Shown piece by piece: positions 27,960 to 36,798 of a stretch of 64,000 nucleotides of DNA. Both the position numbers and the translations under genes were made by a program. Position 1 is the first letter of the stretch, and the number at the start of each line of letters is the position of its first letter. The notes beneath the pieces were generated by a model. The model was given only the letters and a program-made list of their open reading frames with translations, had not been told where the DNA came from and made no database searches. Origin of the DNA: Actinopolyspora erythraea (GTDB taxonomy: Bacteria; Actinomycetota; Actinomycetes; Mycobacteriales; Pseudonocardiaceae); NCBI RefSeq assembly GCF_002263515.1, contig NZ_CP022752.1, positions 1,798,001 to 1,862,000 on the forward strand, in the 5' to 3' direction.

Positions 27960-29138
27960 ATGGTTGATTTCGCACTGTCGGACACCGAACGCGACATCCG
28001 CGACTGGGTCCGCAACTTCGTTCAGCGCGAGCTGATGCCCCTGGAGCAGCAGGTACTCGACCGGGAGCGTCGCGGTGAGCGCGGTCTGACCAAGGAGGAG
28101 ACCGAGGCGCTGCGCGACAAGGCACGTCAGGCGGGCTTCTGGGGAGTGCAGACGCCGGAGGAGTACGGCGGCATGGGACTCTCCGCCGTGCTGACGGCCC
28201 TCGTGGAGGTGGAACTCGGCCGCACCTTCGTCCCCTTCACCTTCGGAGGTGCCGCCGACAACATCCTCTACTACGGCAACGAGGAGCAGAAGCAGCGTTA
28301 CCTGATCCCGACCATCGAGGGAACCCGCAAGTCCTGCTTCGCGATCACCGAACCCGACGCGGGATCCGACGCCAAGAACATCCGCACCACCGCCCGCAAA
28401 GAGGGCTCCGAATGGGTGATCGACGGTGAGAAGACCTTCATCACCGGTGGCATCGACGCCGACTTCACCATGGTCTTCGCGGTGACCGACAAGGAGAAGG
28501 GCGCCGACGGGGGAGTCACCTGCTTCCTGGTCGACCGGGACATGGGCTGGACCTCGGAACCCATCGACATCATGGGTGAGTGGGACCGGCAACCCGCCGC
28601 GTTGACCTTCGACGGCGTCCGGGTGCCCGAGGAGAACGTGCTCGGCGAGGTCGGCAACGGCTTCGGGCTCGCCATGCAGTGGATCGGCCGGGGCAGGTAC
28701 CTGCTGCCCGCCCGCGCGCTCGGTGGTTGTGAGCGCATGGTGGAAATGGCCACGGAGTACTCGCAGTCCCGGAAGACCTTCGGTGCCCCGATCGCGGACC
28801 GGCAGGCCATCCAGTGGATGATCGCGGACTCCGCCGTCGAGATCGAGGCGCTGCGCTGGCTGGTGCTGCAGGCGGCCTGGCAGGTCGACCAGGGCATGGA
28901 CTCCCGCCACGCGCAGTCCATCGCCAAGCTGCACGGTGGTGTCCGGGCCAACGAGATCGTGGACCGGGTGATGCAGATCCACGGCGGGATGGGCTACACC
29001 AGGGAACTGCCCATCGAACGCTGGTACCGCGATCTGCGGCTGCTGCGCATCTTCGAGGGGACCGACGAGATCCAGCGCCGTACCGTGGCACGCAATCTGC
29101 TCAAGGGACACGCCTCGGTGCGCGGGGTGCTGGGCTGA
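27960..29138 (+). CDS. Acyl-CoA dehydrogenase
   Basis: FAD enzyme that makes the alpha-beta double bond of an acyl-CoA and passes electrons to ETF. 392 residues. Landmarks are CFAITEPDAGSDAKNIRT (flavin/substrate region, ~120-137), QIHGGMGYTRELPIERWYRDLRL and the C-terminal FEGTDEIQRRTVARNLL with the catalytic Glu of the EGT motif. ATG at 27960 with GAGGAAGG upstream. The 106-nt gap after the reductase could hold a weak extra promoter. Completes the ligase/dehydrogenase/reductase cluster. Confidence 0.93.
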   Translation: MVDFALSDTERDIRDWVRNFVQRELMPLEQQVLDRERRGERGLTKEETEALRDKARQAGFWGVQTPEEYGGMGLSAVLTALVEVELGRTFVPFTFGGAADNILYYGNEEQKQRYLIPTIEGTRKSCFAITEPDAGSDAKNIRTTARKEGSEWVIDGEKTFITGGIDADFTMVFAVTDKEKGADGGVTCFLVDRDMGWTSEPIDIMGEWDRQPAALTFDGVRVPEENVLGEVGNGFGLAMQWIGRGRYLLPARALGGCERMVEMATEYSQSRKTFGAPIADRQAIQWMIADSAVEIEALRWLVLQAAWQVDQGMDSRHAQSIAKLHGGVRANEIVDRVMQIHGGMGYTRELPIERWYRDLRLLRIFEGTDEIQRRTVARNLLKGHASVRGVLG

Positions 29139-29310
29139 CCGGGCGATCGTGGAGCGCGGTGGGGAGGCAGCGCAGGACCACCCCCGTGCCGTCCCCCGCG
29201 AGCTCCGGCGGGAAGCTTGGTTCCCCGGTGGTTGTGACGGTCGTCTCACCCGGTGATGTCGATGGGTACTCTGGATGTCGGATGGCCCCGACCAGATGCC
29301 AGGAGCGATC

Positions 29311-29472
29311 ATGTCGATCTTCAAGAAGGTAGCCAAGGTAGCCGACCTCGCCAAGAGTCCGCAGGGCAAACGCGCCATCGAGCAGGCCCGGCGCTACGCC
29401 CAGGACCCCAAGAACAAGGAGAAGATCGACCGGGTCGTGAGCAAGGTCAAGGGCAGGGGCAAAAGCCACTGA
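29311..29472 (+). CDS. Small basic protein of unknown function
   Basis: 53 residues, MSIFKKVAKVADLAKSP...KVKGRGKSH, almost entirely helical and Lys/Arg-rich (roughly one residue in three is basic), with no membrane segment or cysteine. ATG at 29311 preceded by AGGAG with a 6-nt gap. Codon use (third-position C/G) is like its neighbours, so it is probably a real gene. A strong hairpin follows. It resembles the short basic actinobacterial proteins annotated as hypothetical or MT0933-like antitoxin, but I cannot assign a family. Confidence 0.65.
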   Translation: MSIFKKVAKVADLAKSPQGKRAIEQARRYAQDPKNKEKIDRVVSKVKGRGKSH

Positions 29473-29549
29473 CGTGCTGACGGTTCGGTCGGCCACCTCG
29501 TTCCGTCGGGTGGAGTCCGCGCGACGAGCCCGACGGTGACGACCGTCTC

Positions 29550-29577
29550 GGAACGCCCGGCCGCGACCGGGCGTTCC
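29550..29577 (+). terminator. Hairpin terminator behind the small basic protein
   Basis: Perfect 11-bp stem (29550-29560 with 29567-29577) and 6-nt loop, followed by a short pyrimidine stretch (TTC). Lies 77 nt after the small gene and before the next transcription unit. Confidence 0.75.
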
Positions 29578-29732
29578 TTCTCGTGCGGAACCCCCGCGTG
29601 CCGTGAACCGGACTTCCGCCCGCGCCGGGCCGGTTTCCGGCGTTCCCACGGTCATCGCGGTCGGGGGCTGTCGAGTGGAGCCGGAAGCCAGTAGAGTGCC
29701 GCACGCATGATCATCGATTGGTCACGGAGCGT

Positions 29733-30938
29733 GTGTTGGGCAGTGTCTACGTGGTCGGAACCTTCGACACCAAGGGCGACGAGCTCGGCTACGTGGCCGA
29801 ACTGCTTCGCGCGGACGGCTCCTCGGTGGTGACCGTGGACCTCGGCACCGCTCGCTCCGATACCACCACCGCCGCTTCGGTCTCCGCCGCATCCGTGGCC
29901 GAGCACCACCCGCACGGCGGCGAGGCCGTGTTCACCGGCGAACGTGGTTCGGCGGTCGCCGCCATGTCGGAGGCCTTTCAGCGGTTCCTGGGCACCCGCG
30001 ACGACATCGCCGGGATCGTAGGGATAGGGGGATCGGGAGCCACCGCCCTGGTCACGCCGGCGATGCGTTCCCTGCCCGTCGGAGTTCCCAAGTTCGTGGT
30101 CTCCACGGTCGCCTCCGGGGACGTCTCCGGTTACGTCGACGCCAGTGACATCGCCATGCTGCCCGCCGTGACCGACGTGGCCGGACTCAACCGGATCTCG
30201 CGACGGGTGCTGGCCAACGCCGCACACGCCCTGCACGGAGCCGTGAGCGCGCCCAGCCCGGTCGTGACCGACAAACCCGCCGTCGGTCTGTCCATGTTCG
30301 GCGTGACCACGCCGTGCGTCAGCGCCGTGGCGGAGGAACTCGCCGGAATGTACGACCCCCTGGTGTTCCACGCGACCGGCACCGGTGGTCGTGCCATGGA
30401 GAAGCTGGTCGACGACGGGTTGCTGCACGGTCTGCTGGACGTCACCACCACTGAGGTCTGCGATCTCCTCTCCGGCGGTGTGATGAGCGCGGGAAACGAG
30501 CGCCTCGACGCCCCTGCCAGGGCGGGGCTGCCGTACGTGGGTTCCTGCGGTGCGCTCGACATGGTCAACTTCGGCGCCAGGGACACCGTGCCGGAGCGGT
30601 ACCGGAACCGGCTGCTCTACGAGCACAACTCCCAGGTCACCCTGATGCGTACCACTCCGGAGGAATGCGAGGCCATCGGCCTGTTCCTGGCGGACAAGCT
30701 CAACGCCCTCCCCGGCCCCGTGCGGTTCCTGCTTCCCGAGGGAGGGGTGTCCGCGCTGGACGCCGTGGGCGAGCCCTTCCACGACCCGGAGGCGGACGGA
30801 GTGTTGTTCGACACACTCGAACGCAACGTGGTGCGGCACGAACGACGACGCCTGGTCCGAGTGCCGCACCACATCAACGACTCGCTGTTCGTACGGGCCC
30901 TGCTGGACGCGTTCTACGAGGTGATGAGTGATGAGTGA
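29733..30938 (+). CDS. UPF0261 / Tm-1-like ATP-binding domain protein
   Basis: 401 residues. The N-terminus [21 protein letters not shown] and the block [24 protein letters not shown] are the hallmarks of the Tm-1-like ATP-binding family, whose plant member is the N-terminal half of the tomato Tm-1 protein that inhibits tobamovirus replication. The bacterial function is not established. It overlaps the next gene by 8 nt, which encodes the partner TIM-barrel half. Start unsure: GTG at 29733 or TTG at 29736 (GGAG upstream), or TTG at 29718. Confidence 0.85.
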   Translation: MLGSVYVVGTFDTKGDELGYVAELLRADGSSVVTVDLGTARSDTTTAASVSAASVAEHHPHGGEAVFTGERGSAVAAMSEAFQRFLGTRDDIAGIVGIGGSGATALVTPAMRSLPVGVPKFVVSTVASGDVSGYVDASDIAMLPAVTDVAGLNRISRRVLANAAHALHGAVSAPSPVVTDKPAVGLSMFGVTTPCVSAVAEELAGMYDPLVFHATGTGGRAMEKLVDDGLLHGLLDVTTTEVCDLLSGGVMSAGNERLDAPARAGLPYVGSCGALDMVNFGARDTVPERYRNRLLYEHNSQVTLMRTTPEECEAIGLFLADKLNALPGPVRFLLPEGGVSALDAVGEPFHDPEADGVLFDTLERNVVRHERRRLVRVPHHINDSLFVRALLDAFYEVMSDE

Positions 30939-31803
30939 GCACGATCCGCACACGGGCTCGTCCGCCGGGCGGGCACCGAGCCGCGGCGATGTACTGCGGT
31001 CGCTGCGCGACAAGGTCGAGCGGGGTGTGCCGATCGTAGGCGGGGGTGCCGGTACGGGGCTGTCCGCCAAGTCGGAGGAGGCCGGTGGTATCGACCTCCT
31101 CGTGCTGTACAACTCGGGGCGTTACCGCATGGCCGGCCGGGGATCGTTGGCGGGGCTGCTCGCCTACGGAAACGCCAACGAGATCGTGCTGGAGATGGCA
31201 CGCGAGGTGCTGCCCGTGGTCCGGCACACCCCGGTGCTGGCAGGAGTGAACGGGACCGATCCGTTCATGATTCCGGAGAAATTCCTTGAACGACTGCGTG
31301 ATCTGGGATTCGTGGGAGTGCAGAACTTTCCCACAGTCGGCCTGATAGACGGGACTTTCCGGGCCAACCTCGAAGAGACCGGAATGAGTTACGATCTCGA
31401 GATTGAAATGATTCGTACCGCTCGGAAAATGGATCTGCTCACTACTCCCTACGTTTTCTCCGCGGACGAGGCCCGGGCCATGGCACGAGCCGGTGCCGAC
31501 GTGATCGTTTGTCACATGGGACTCACCACGGGTGGGAGTATCGGTGCCGAAACCGCCCGGGATCTCGATGACTGCGTGCGTTCGGTCGAGGAGTGGTCGA
31601 AAGCGGCGGCCGAAGTCCGCGACGACGTCCTGGTGCTCTGCCACGGCGGTCCGATAAGTGAACCGGAGGACATGGCCTACGTGCTTTCACGGACCACCCG
31701 TTGCCATGGTTTCTACGGGGCGAGCAGCATGGAGCGGCTGCCCACCGAACAGGCTGTCGCCGCTCGTACCACGGCTTTTCTGGAGCAGCGATTTTCGGGA
31801 TGA
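30931..31803 (+). CDS. Phosphoenolpyruvate hydrolase-like TIM-barrel protein
   Basis: 290 residues. Pattern [34 protein letters not shown], continuing with [19 protein letters not shown] and [13 protein letters not shown], is that of the PEP_hydrolase family (a TIM barrel), which forms the C-terminal half of plant Tm-1. ATG at 30931 lies inside the end of the upstream gene, with GAGGTG 7 nt before it, so the two products are made together and probably form a complex. Actual chemistry is unknown; the family name comes from similarity and not from a proven reaction. Confidence 0.85.
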   Translation: MSEHDPHTGSSAGRAPSRGDVLRSLRDKVERGVPIVGGGAGTGLSAKSEEAGGIDLLVLYNSGRYRMAGRGSLAGLLAYGNANEIVLEMAREVLPVVRHTPVLAGVNGTDPFMIPEKFLERLRDLGFVGVQNFPTVGLIDGTFRANLEETGMSYDLEIEMIRTARKMDLLTTPYVFSADEARAMARAGADVIVCHMGLTTGGSIGAETARDLDDCVRSVEEWSKAAAEVRDDVLVLCHGGPISEPEDMAYVLSRTTRCHGFYGASSMERLPTEQAVAARTTAFLEQRFSG

Positions 31804-32079
31804 CACGCGCTCCTGGACTAGTTCCGCCGCCCGGGTTCGGGAATAGTGCGAAATCACCGGCAAACGGGGGAGCCTTGTCGAAACACGTCCGCGCGGCGCT
31901 CTTCGGTTCACGGGATGATCCCCGCGCGCTCGCCCTGGAGGGCGAAGATGTCCGGCCGACCGGGGCGGGGCGCACCCACGCTACGAGACGGTGCTCCGGA
32001 TTCGGTGAAATTTCCGGCGGTCCGGCCCTGCCGGCCGTCACTGTTTCGTCCCGCCCGTCGAGAGGAGCGTGAGGAATTC

Positions 32080-32517
32080 GTGGCCGAATCGTACTCCAGT
32101 GCTCTGGTGGATGCTCCGGTGGAACGTGTCTGGCGCGTTTTCGGGGATTTCGCGGCACTGGCCGACTGGCATCCCGCCATAACGGCGGGTGAGATCGAGC
32201 AGAACTCGTCTCCCTTCGTGGTGGGGGCCGTGCGCAAACTGTGGCTCGCGGACGGTTCGACCGTTCGGGAACGGCTGGTCTCGTTCGATTCCGTTCGGTG
32301 TTCGTACGGGTACGAGATGTTGGAGGGACCGTTTCCGGTGCGGAACTATCGGGCCACCGTACGAGTGACACCGGTTACCGCCACCGGTGCGACATTCGCG
32401 GAATGGTCGGCGCACTACGACGCTGACGCGGATCAGGTGGTCGAACTGGACCGGGTGTTCCGCGAGGACGTGTTCGCCGCCGGGCTGGCGGCACTGGCGC
32501 GAATCTGCGCCGGGTGA
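32080..32517 (+). CDS. SRPBCC family protein (polyketide cyclase/dehydratase-like)
   Basis: 145 residues, the helix-grip START-like fold: ALVDAPVERVWRVFGDFAALADWHP at the N-terminus and GATFAEWSAHYDADADQVVELDRVFREDVFAAGLAALA at the end (residues ~105-143). Such proteins bind or act on small hydrophobic ligands in a deep pocket. GTG at 32080 with GAGGAA close upstream. It is 276 nt after the Tm-1-like pair, same strand; whether it belongs to that unit is open. Confidence 0.8.
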   Translation: MAESYSSALVDAPVERVWRVFGDFAALADWHPAITAGEIEQNSSPFVVGAVRKLWLADGSTVRERLVSFDSVRCSYGYEMLEGPFPVRNYRATVRVTPVTATGATFAEWSAHYDADADQVVELDRVFREDVFAAGLAALARICAG

Positions 32518-32723
32518 ACCCGTATCCGCCCCGCGTCGCGGTCCTGCTCGCCGGTCTCCCCGATTCCCCTCACCCGGATCCTCCGGGACGTCACTCGGTC
32601 CGGGTGGGTGGTGGGATCGGTTTCGCCGTGGCGGACGCCGGCCTTCGCCATTCTCGTTGCGCAGTGGAAATGGGGCCGGGATATGTTGCGGACGGGCTGA
32701 CGCACGTCGAATGTGCCAACGGT

Positions 32724-32729
32724 TAGAGT
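32724..32729 (+). promoter_or_regulatory. Candidate -10 box of the epimerase gene (leaderless)
   Basis: TAGAGT ends 7 nt before the GTG at 32737 and no ribosome binding site is visible, which fits a leaderless transcript. It would start the surface-glycan unit epimerase / GT-C / GT2. Confidence 0.45.
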
Positions 32730-32736
32730 CGTACGC

Positions 32737-33726
32737 GTGCCAAGCAGCTTCGTGCAGTCCGCAACAGATTCAGCAGGTTCCGAAGTCGGCGCCGAGCGCG
32801 TCGTCGTCACCGGAGGATCGGGGTTCGTGGGAAGAGCCGTGGTCCGGGCGTTCGCGCAGCGTGGCAACCCGGTGACGATCATCGACCGAGTGGCTCCCGA
32901 GGTGCCCGAGCAGTACCGTCACCTGGTCACGCACGTGGCCGGTGATCTGACCGATCCGGAGGTGCGGGAGGCGGGTGTCCCGGAGAACACCGCCGGGATC
33001 ATTCACCTTGCCGCCATCACCTCGGTGTTGCGTTCCATGGACAAGCCGGTGGAGACCTTCGCCAACAACGTGGAGGTCACCCAGGGGCTGCTCGAGTTGG
33101 CTCGGCAGCGTGGTGTCGGGCGCTTCGTGCTGGCCTCCACCAACGCGGTGGTCGGCGACATCGGATACGGGACGATCTCGGAGCGGCTGCCGCTGCACCC
33201 CTTGACGCCGTACGGCTCGACCAAGGCCGCCTGCGAGATGCTGCTGTCGGGTTACAGCGGTGCCTACGGGATCGCGACCACGGCGTTGCGCTTCACCAAC
33301 ATCTACGGTCCCGGCATGGGGCACAAGGACAGCTTCGTCCCCCGGTTGATGCGCGCCGCGCTGGCCGGTGAAGGGGTTGAGGTCTACGGCGACGGTTCGC
33401 AGAGCCGTGACTTCGTGCACATCGACGACGTGGTGCAGGCCGTCATGGCCTCCTGGGACAAGCAGTACAGCGGAACCGCGGTGATCGGTTCCGGCAGTTC
33501 CATCTCGGTGATGGAACTCATCGAGTCGGTCCGTACCGCCACGGGCAGGGAACTGCCGGTGACGCACGTGTCAGCCAAGAACGGTGAGATGCCCGCTGTG
33601 ATCGTCGAGATCGAGAAGGCCAGGCGCGAGCTGGGCTACACGCCCAATGTGCGGTTGACCGAGGGGCTGCGCACGGTGTGGGACGACTTCCGCGCCGCCG
33701 ACAGTGGGATGTCCGTGGCCCCATGA
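32737..33726 (+). CDS. NAD-dependent sugar-nucleotide epimerase/dehydratase
   Basis: 329 residues, extended SDR. The cofactor loop VTGGSGFVG is at ~24-32 after a 20-residue polar lead; the catalytic Tyr and Lys are in PYGSTKAACE; RFTNIYGPGMGH and GDGSQSRDFVHIDDVV are typical of UDP-glucose 4-epimerase-like enzymes. It would supply a UDP-hexose or uronic acid variant for the glycosyltransferases that follow. Its stop overlaps the next start (ATGA). Confidence 0.87.
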   Translation: MPSSFVQSATDSAGSEVGAERVVVTGGSGFVGRAVVRAFAQRGNPVTIIDRVAPEVPEQYRHLVTHVAGDLTDPEVREAGVPENTAGIIHLAAITSVLRSMDKPVETFANNVEVTQGLLELARQRGVGRFVLASTNAVVGDIGYGTISERLPLHPLTPYGSTKAACEMLLSGYSGAYGIATTALRFTNIYGPGMGHKDSFVPRLMRAALAGEGVEVYGDGSQSRDFVHIDDVVQAVMASWDKQYSGTAVIGSGSSISVMELIESVRTATGRELPVTHVSAKNGEMPAVIVEIEKARRELGYTPNVRLTEGLRTVWDDFRAADSGMSVAP

Positions 33727-35156
33727 CCGCTCGACTGTCGCGCGCGGTCCGGCAGCACTGGCTGCTGGCGCTGTTCCTGCTGGCCGGTGTTCTGCTGCGG
33801 CTCGTGGTGGAGATCGCCTACCAGCCGGCGCTGCTGTATATCGACTCCTTCCGCTACCTGCGGGACCTCGGGGTGTTCTTCCCCGGCAACATCAATCCGA
33901 TCGGCTACGAAGTGCTGCTGCTCGGACCGGTCCTGCTGGTCGGTGACCTGGGGCTCGTCGCGATAGTGCAGCACCTGCTGGGACTGGGGCTGGCCCTGGC
34001 CAGTTACTCCCTGCTGCTGCGCTACGGATGCCGGCGGTGGTTGGCCGCGCTCGCGGTGGCACCGGTGCTGTTGGACGCCTACCAGCTCCAGATCGAGCAC
34101 CTGATCATGTCAGACCTGCTGTTCCAGGTACTGCTGCTGCTCGCGATCATCCTGCTGACCTGGTGGGGAACCCCCGGACCCGGCGTGGCCCTGCTGGGGG
34201 GACTGGTGCTGGGCACTTCGGTGCTGGTCCGGTTGGTCGGACTCACCCTGGTGGTGCCCGCCGCCGTCTTCGTGCTGCTGGCGGCCGGGCTGCGCCCCAG
34301 GGACGGCTGGAAGCGGCGACTGAAATCGGCGACGGCACTGGTGGCCGGGTTCGTGTTCATGCTTTCCAGCTATGCCGGATATCACATGTACTGGACCGGC
34401 AAGCCCGCGCTCGGTGGGGCGACCGGCAGCGTGGTCTTCGGACGTACCGCGATGGTCGCCGACTGCGAACGACTCGAACTGACACCCGCCCAGCGGGTCG
34501 TCTGCCCTCCGGAACCAGTGGCCGAGCGAAAGCGCAAGGGCATCGACCACTACATCCACTGGTTTCGGCCCGAGATCGACACCGACGCCCTCCCGGAGGG
34601 GGTCAGCTATTCCGAGGCGCAGCACTCCCTGGCCTTCAACGTGCTGCGCAACCAGCCCCTGGAGGTGTTCGGCGGTGTGGTCCGGGACTTCATGAAGGGG
34701 TTCGCCCCGATGCGCACCCGTTCACCGGGTGACGTCCCGCTGGCGCGGTGGCAGTTCCAGACCGAGTACCCGCTCTACACCCCGGAGTGGGTCACGCTGG
34801 ACTGGCTGGAGTACTACGACGAGGGGCACTACTCCACCAACGAGCGTGCGGCGGGCTTCCTCCGCGCGTACCAACTGGGGGGAGGCTACACTCCGGGCAC
34901 CGTTCTGGGGCTGGCCCTGGTCCTCACCGTCGCGGCGATGCTGGGGGTGGGACGGGCTCGCCGGAGTGGACTCCGGGCCGTCTGCCTGCTTTCCGGCGGG
35001 GTGGGGACCGCGGTGCTGTTCACGGCGGCCGCGATGGAGTTCTCCTGGCGCTACCAATTACCCGCCCTGCTCCTGCTGCCGCTGGCGGGAGCGATGGGGA
35101 TCACGGCCATCACCGGCCGCCGACCTGATACGAAGGGTTCCACGACGAACCGGTAG
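33723..35156 (+). CDS. GT-C fold membrane glycosyltransferase (PMT/ArnT-like)
   Basis: 477 residues with about ten hydrophobic segments: ~11-32, five or six between 60 and 240, then a large extracytoplasmic domain (~250-400) and further segments to the C-terminus. An acidic residue in the first outside loop (YIDSFRYLRD, D41) matches the catalytic Asp of GT-C enzymes that use polyprenyl-phosphate sugars. It overlaps the epimerase stop by 4 nt and is followed 29 nt later by a GT2 gene. Likely the enzyme that transfers a lipid-carried sugar outside the membrane (inference). Confidence 0.8.
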   Translation: MTARLSRAVRQHWLLALFLLAGVLLRLVVEIAYQPALLYIDSFRYLRDLGVFFPGNINPIGYEVLLLGPVLLVGDLGLVAIVQHLLGLGLALASYSLLLRYGCRRWLAALAVAPVLLDAYQLQIEHLIMSDLLFQVLLLLAIILLTWWGTPGPGVALLGGLVLGTSVLVRLVGLTLVVPAAVFVLLAAGLRPRDGWKRRLKSATALVAGFVFMLSSYAGYHMYWTGKPALGGATGSVVFGRTAMVADCERLELTPAQRVVCPPEPVAERKRKGIDHYIHWFRPEIDTDALPEGVSYSEAQHSLAFNVLRNQPLEVFGGVVRDFMKGFAPMRTRSPGDVPLARWQFQTEYPLYTPEWVTLDWLEYYDEGHYSTNERAAGFLRAYQLGGGYTPGTVLGLALVLTVAAMLGVGRARRSGLRAVCLLSGGVGTAVLFTAAAMEFSWRYQLPALLLLPLAGAMGITAITGRRPDTKGSTTNR

Positions 35157-35185
35157 CCGAGATCACGGCACGAATGGAGCATGAG

Positions 35186-36031
35186 ATGCCGACGACCTTT
35201 CCCGACGAGGTCGATGAAGCCGCACTGGCCGACTACGCCGCGCGTTACGGTGATCACCGGTTCGCCCCGGTGGTGGTGTTGATCGCCGCCTACAACGAGG
35301 GGGACGCGATCCCCGCGGTGCTCGAGGGGATCCCGAACACGAGCTGTGACCTGAACGTGGACACGCTGGTGGTCGTCGACGGTGCCTCCGACGACACCGC
35401 CGACGTCGCCGTGCGGTACGGCGCCTACACCTGTGTGGCCCCGACCAACCGCGGTCAGGGGGCGGCGCTGCGGCTCGGTTACCGGTTGGCGGCCGAGCGC
35501 GGTGCGCGATACGTGGTCACCACCGACGCGGACGGGCAGTACGAGATCGACGAGCTTCCCCGGTTATTGCGTCCGATTCTCGACGACGAGGCCGACTTCG
35601 TCACCGGGTCGCGCAGGTTGGGGAGCAGCGAGAACCCCCAGCTGCTGCGCCGGGTCGGTACCTATGTGTTCGCCTGGCTGGTCAGCGTGATGACCGGTCA
35701 GCGCATCACCGACACCTCGTTCGGCTTCCGTGCCATGCGGGTCGAGGTCGCGAACTCGGTTCGGCTGGAGCAGCAGCAGTACCAGTCCTCCGAGCTGCTG
35801 GTCGGTGTGCTGGCGCGTGGCTACCGCGTTCGCGAGCGGGCCATGACGATGCGTCAACGTGTGGCGGGTGTCAGCAAGAAGGGCAACAACGTGCTCTACG
35901 GCTACCGCTACAGCAGGGTGGTGCTCGGGACCTGGCTGCGCGAACGGCGTGCCCAGCGGCTGGCTGGGGCGAACGGGGCCTCCACGGCGGACGAGCAGGT
36001 CAGCGAACCTGCTCGTGCCGCCGGGGAGTAG
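35186..36031 (+). CDS. GT2 glycosyltransferase, polyprenyl-phosphate hexose synthase type (GtrB/DPM1-like)
   Basis: 281 residues. The GT-A fold motifs VLIAAYNEGDAIPAVLEGI, VVVDGASDDTADV and the metal-binding TTDADGQYEIDEL are clear; GSRRLGSSENP and TSFGFRAM follow. It lacks the two C-terminal membrane helices of GtrB and resembles dolichol-phosphate-mannose-synthase catalytic domains. I chose the ATG at 35186 (GGAG 6 nt upstream) rather than the one at 35174. Its last 32 nt overlap the convergent gtrA gene. Likely loads a sugar onto undecaprenyl phosphate. Confidence 0.87.
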   Translation: MPTTFPDEVDEAALADYAARYGDHRFAPVVVLIAAYNEGDAIPAVLEGIPNTSCDLNVDTLVVVDGASDDTADVAVRYGAYTCVAPTNRGQGAALRLGYRLAAERGARYVVTTDADGQYEIDELPRLLRPILDDEADFVTGSRRLGSSENPQLLRRVGTYVFAWLVSVMTGQRITDTSFGFRAMRVEVANSVRLEQQQYQSSELLVGVLARGYRVRERAMTMRQRVAGVSKKGNNVLYGYRYSRVVLGTWLRERRAQRLAGANGASTADEQVSEPARAAGE

Positions 36032-36476
36032 AGAAGACCAAGCGGTCCATCAGGAAGAACTTGAGCACGAACATCAGCAGGTAGGTGCCGAGATAGGAAC
36101 CCCAGACCAGAAGCACCCTCCGGAATTCGGAAGCGGCGAAGAGGTTGTGGGCGAGTTCCTCGGTGTAATTGGTGGCGACCGCCGCGAGCAGGAAGGTCGT
36201 CACCGACACCACCGCGAAGCGTGCCAGTTCGCCGCGCAGCTGGTGCCGTCCAGTGCTTCCCCAGTTCCTGCGGTTGAGGAAGAAGTTGGGGACGGCCCCG
36301 GCCAGCCACCCCAGCACGGTGGCCAGGGTCGAGGCCGAGCTGATCCAGTAGGACACCACGAACACGAGCTGACTGCTCACGGTCGCCAGCGCCGAGACCG
36401 CGGCGAAACCACGCAGCAGTCTCCAGTACCGGCTGGTGCCACGGTGCTCGGAAGGCGGCTCCGGGGTGGCGGACAC
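36000..36476 (-). CDS. GtrA family membrane protein
   Basis: 158 residues with four predicted membrane helices and the family core LGWLAGAVPNFFLNRRNWGST. GtrA proteins flip undecaprenyl-phosphate-linked sugars across the membrane. It converges on and overlaps the GT2 gene by 32 nt. Position beside a GtrB-like transferase and a GT-C enzyme makes a three-part sugar relay: load, flip, transfer. Confidence 0.88.
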   Translation of the reverse strand: MSATPEPPSEHRGTSRYWRLLRGFAAVSALATVSSQLVFVVSYWISSASTLATVLGWLAGAVPNFFLNRRNWGSTGRHQLRGELARFAVVSVTTFLLAAVATNYTEELAHNLFAASEFRRVLLVWGSYLGTYLLMFVLKFFLMDRLVFSTPRRHEQVR

Positions 36477-36798
36477 GGTTCGCTTCCCTCCGCTGGAAGA
36501 GTGGTTGCAGAAACGAGCTCCACGAACTGTACGGAAACCGCTCCGTCATCCGCCCGCCGGATGAGAACATGCCGTTCGTGGAGGTGAGGTTGGCTGTTGC
36601 GGCGCAGCAGTTAGCCTTTCACATTGAACACGATAGTGTGGGGAGGGCTTGAGTCGCGCATGTCGTGTTCGATGAATTACATTCTGTGGATACCCACAAG
36701 GTACGGGTGTCGCGGAACGAACCTGACAGGTGGCAGCCGGGGTGTCGTCACGAACGAACACCGCTGGGTGCCGACATTTGTGTAGAGGAGAAGAAGGC
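36477..36798. promoter_or_regulatory. Divergent control region of gtrA and sqdB
   Basis: 322 nt, less GC-rich than its surroundings. Candidate sqdB promoter: TTAGCC (36611-36616), 17-nt spacer, TAGTGT (36634-36639). Within the spacer begins ACATTGAACACGATAGTGT (36621-36639), which recurs almost unchanged upstream of the M23 peptidase gene. The predicted transcript would have a ~150-nt leader. AGAGGAG (36784-36790) is the sqdB ribosome binding site. Confidence 0.55.
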
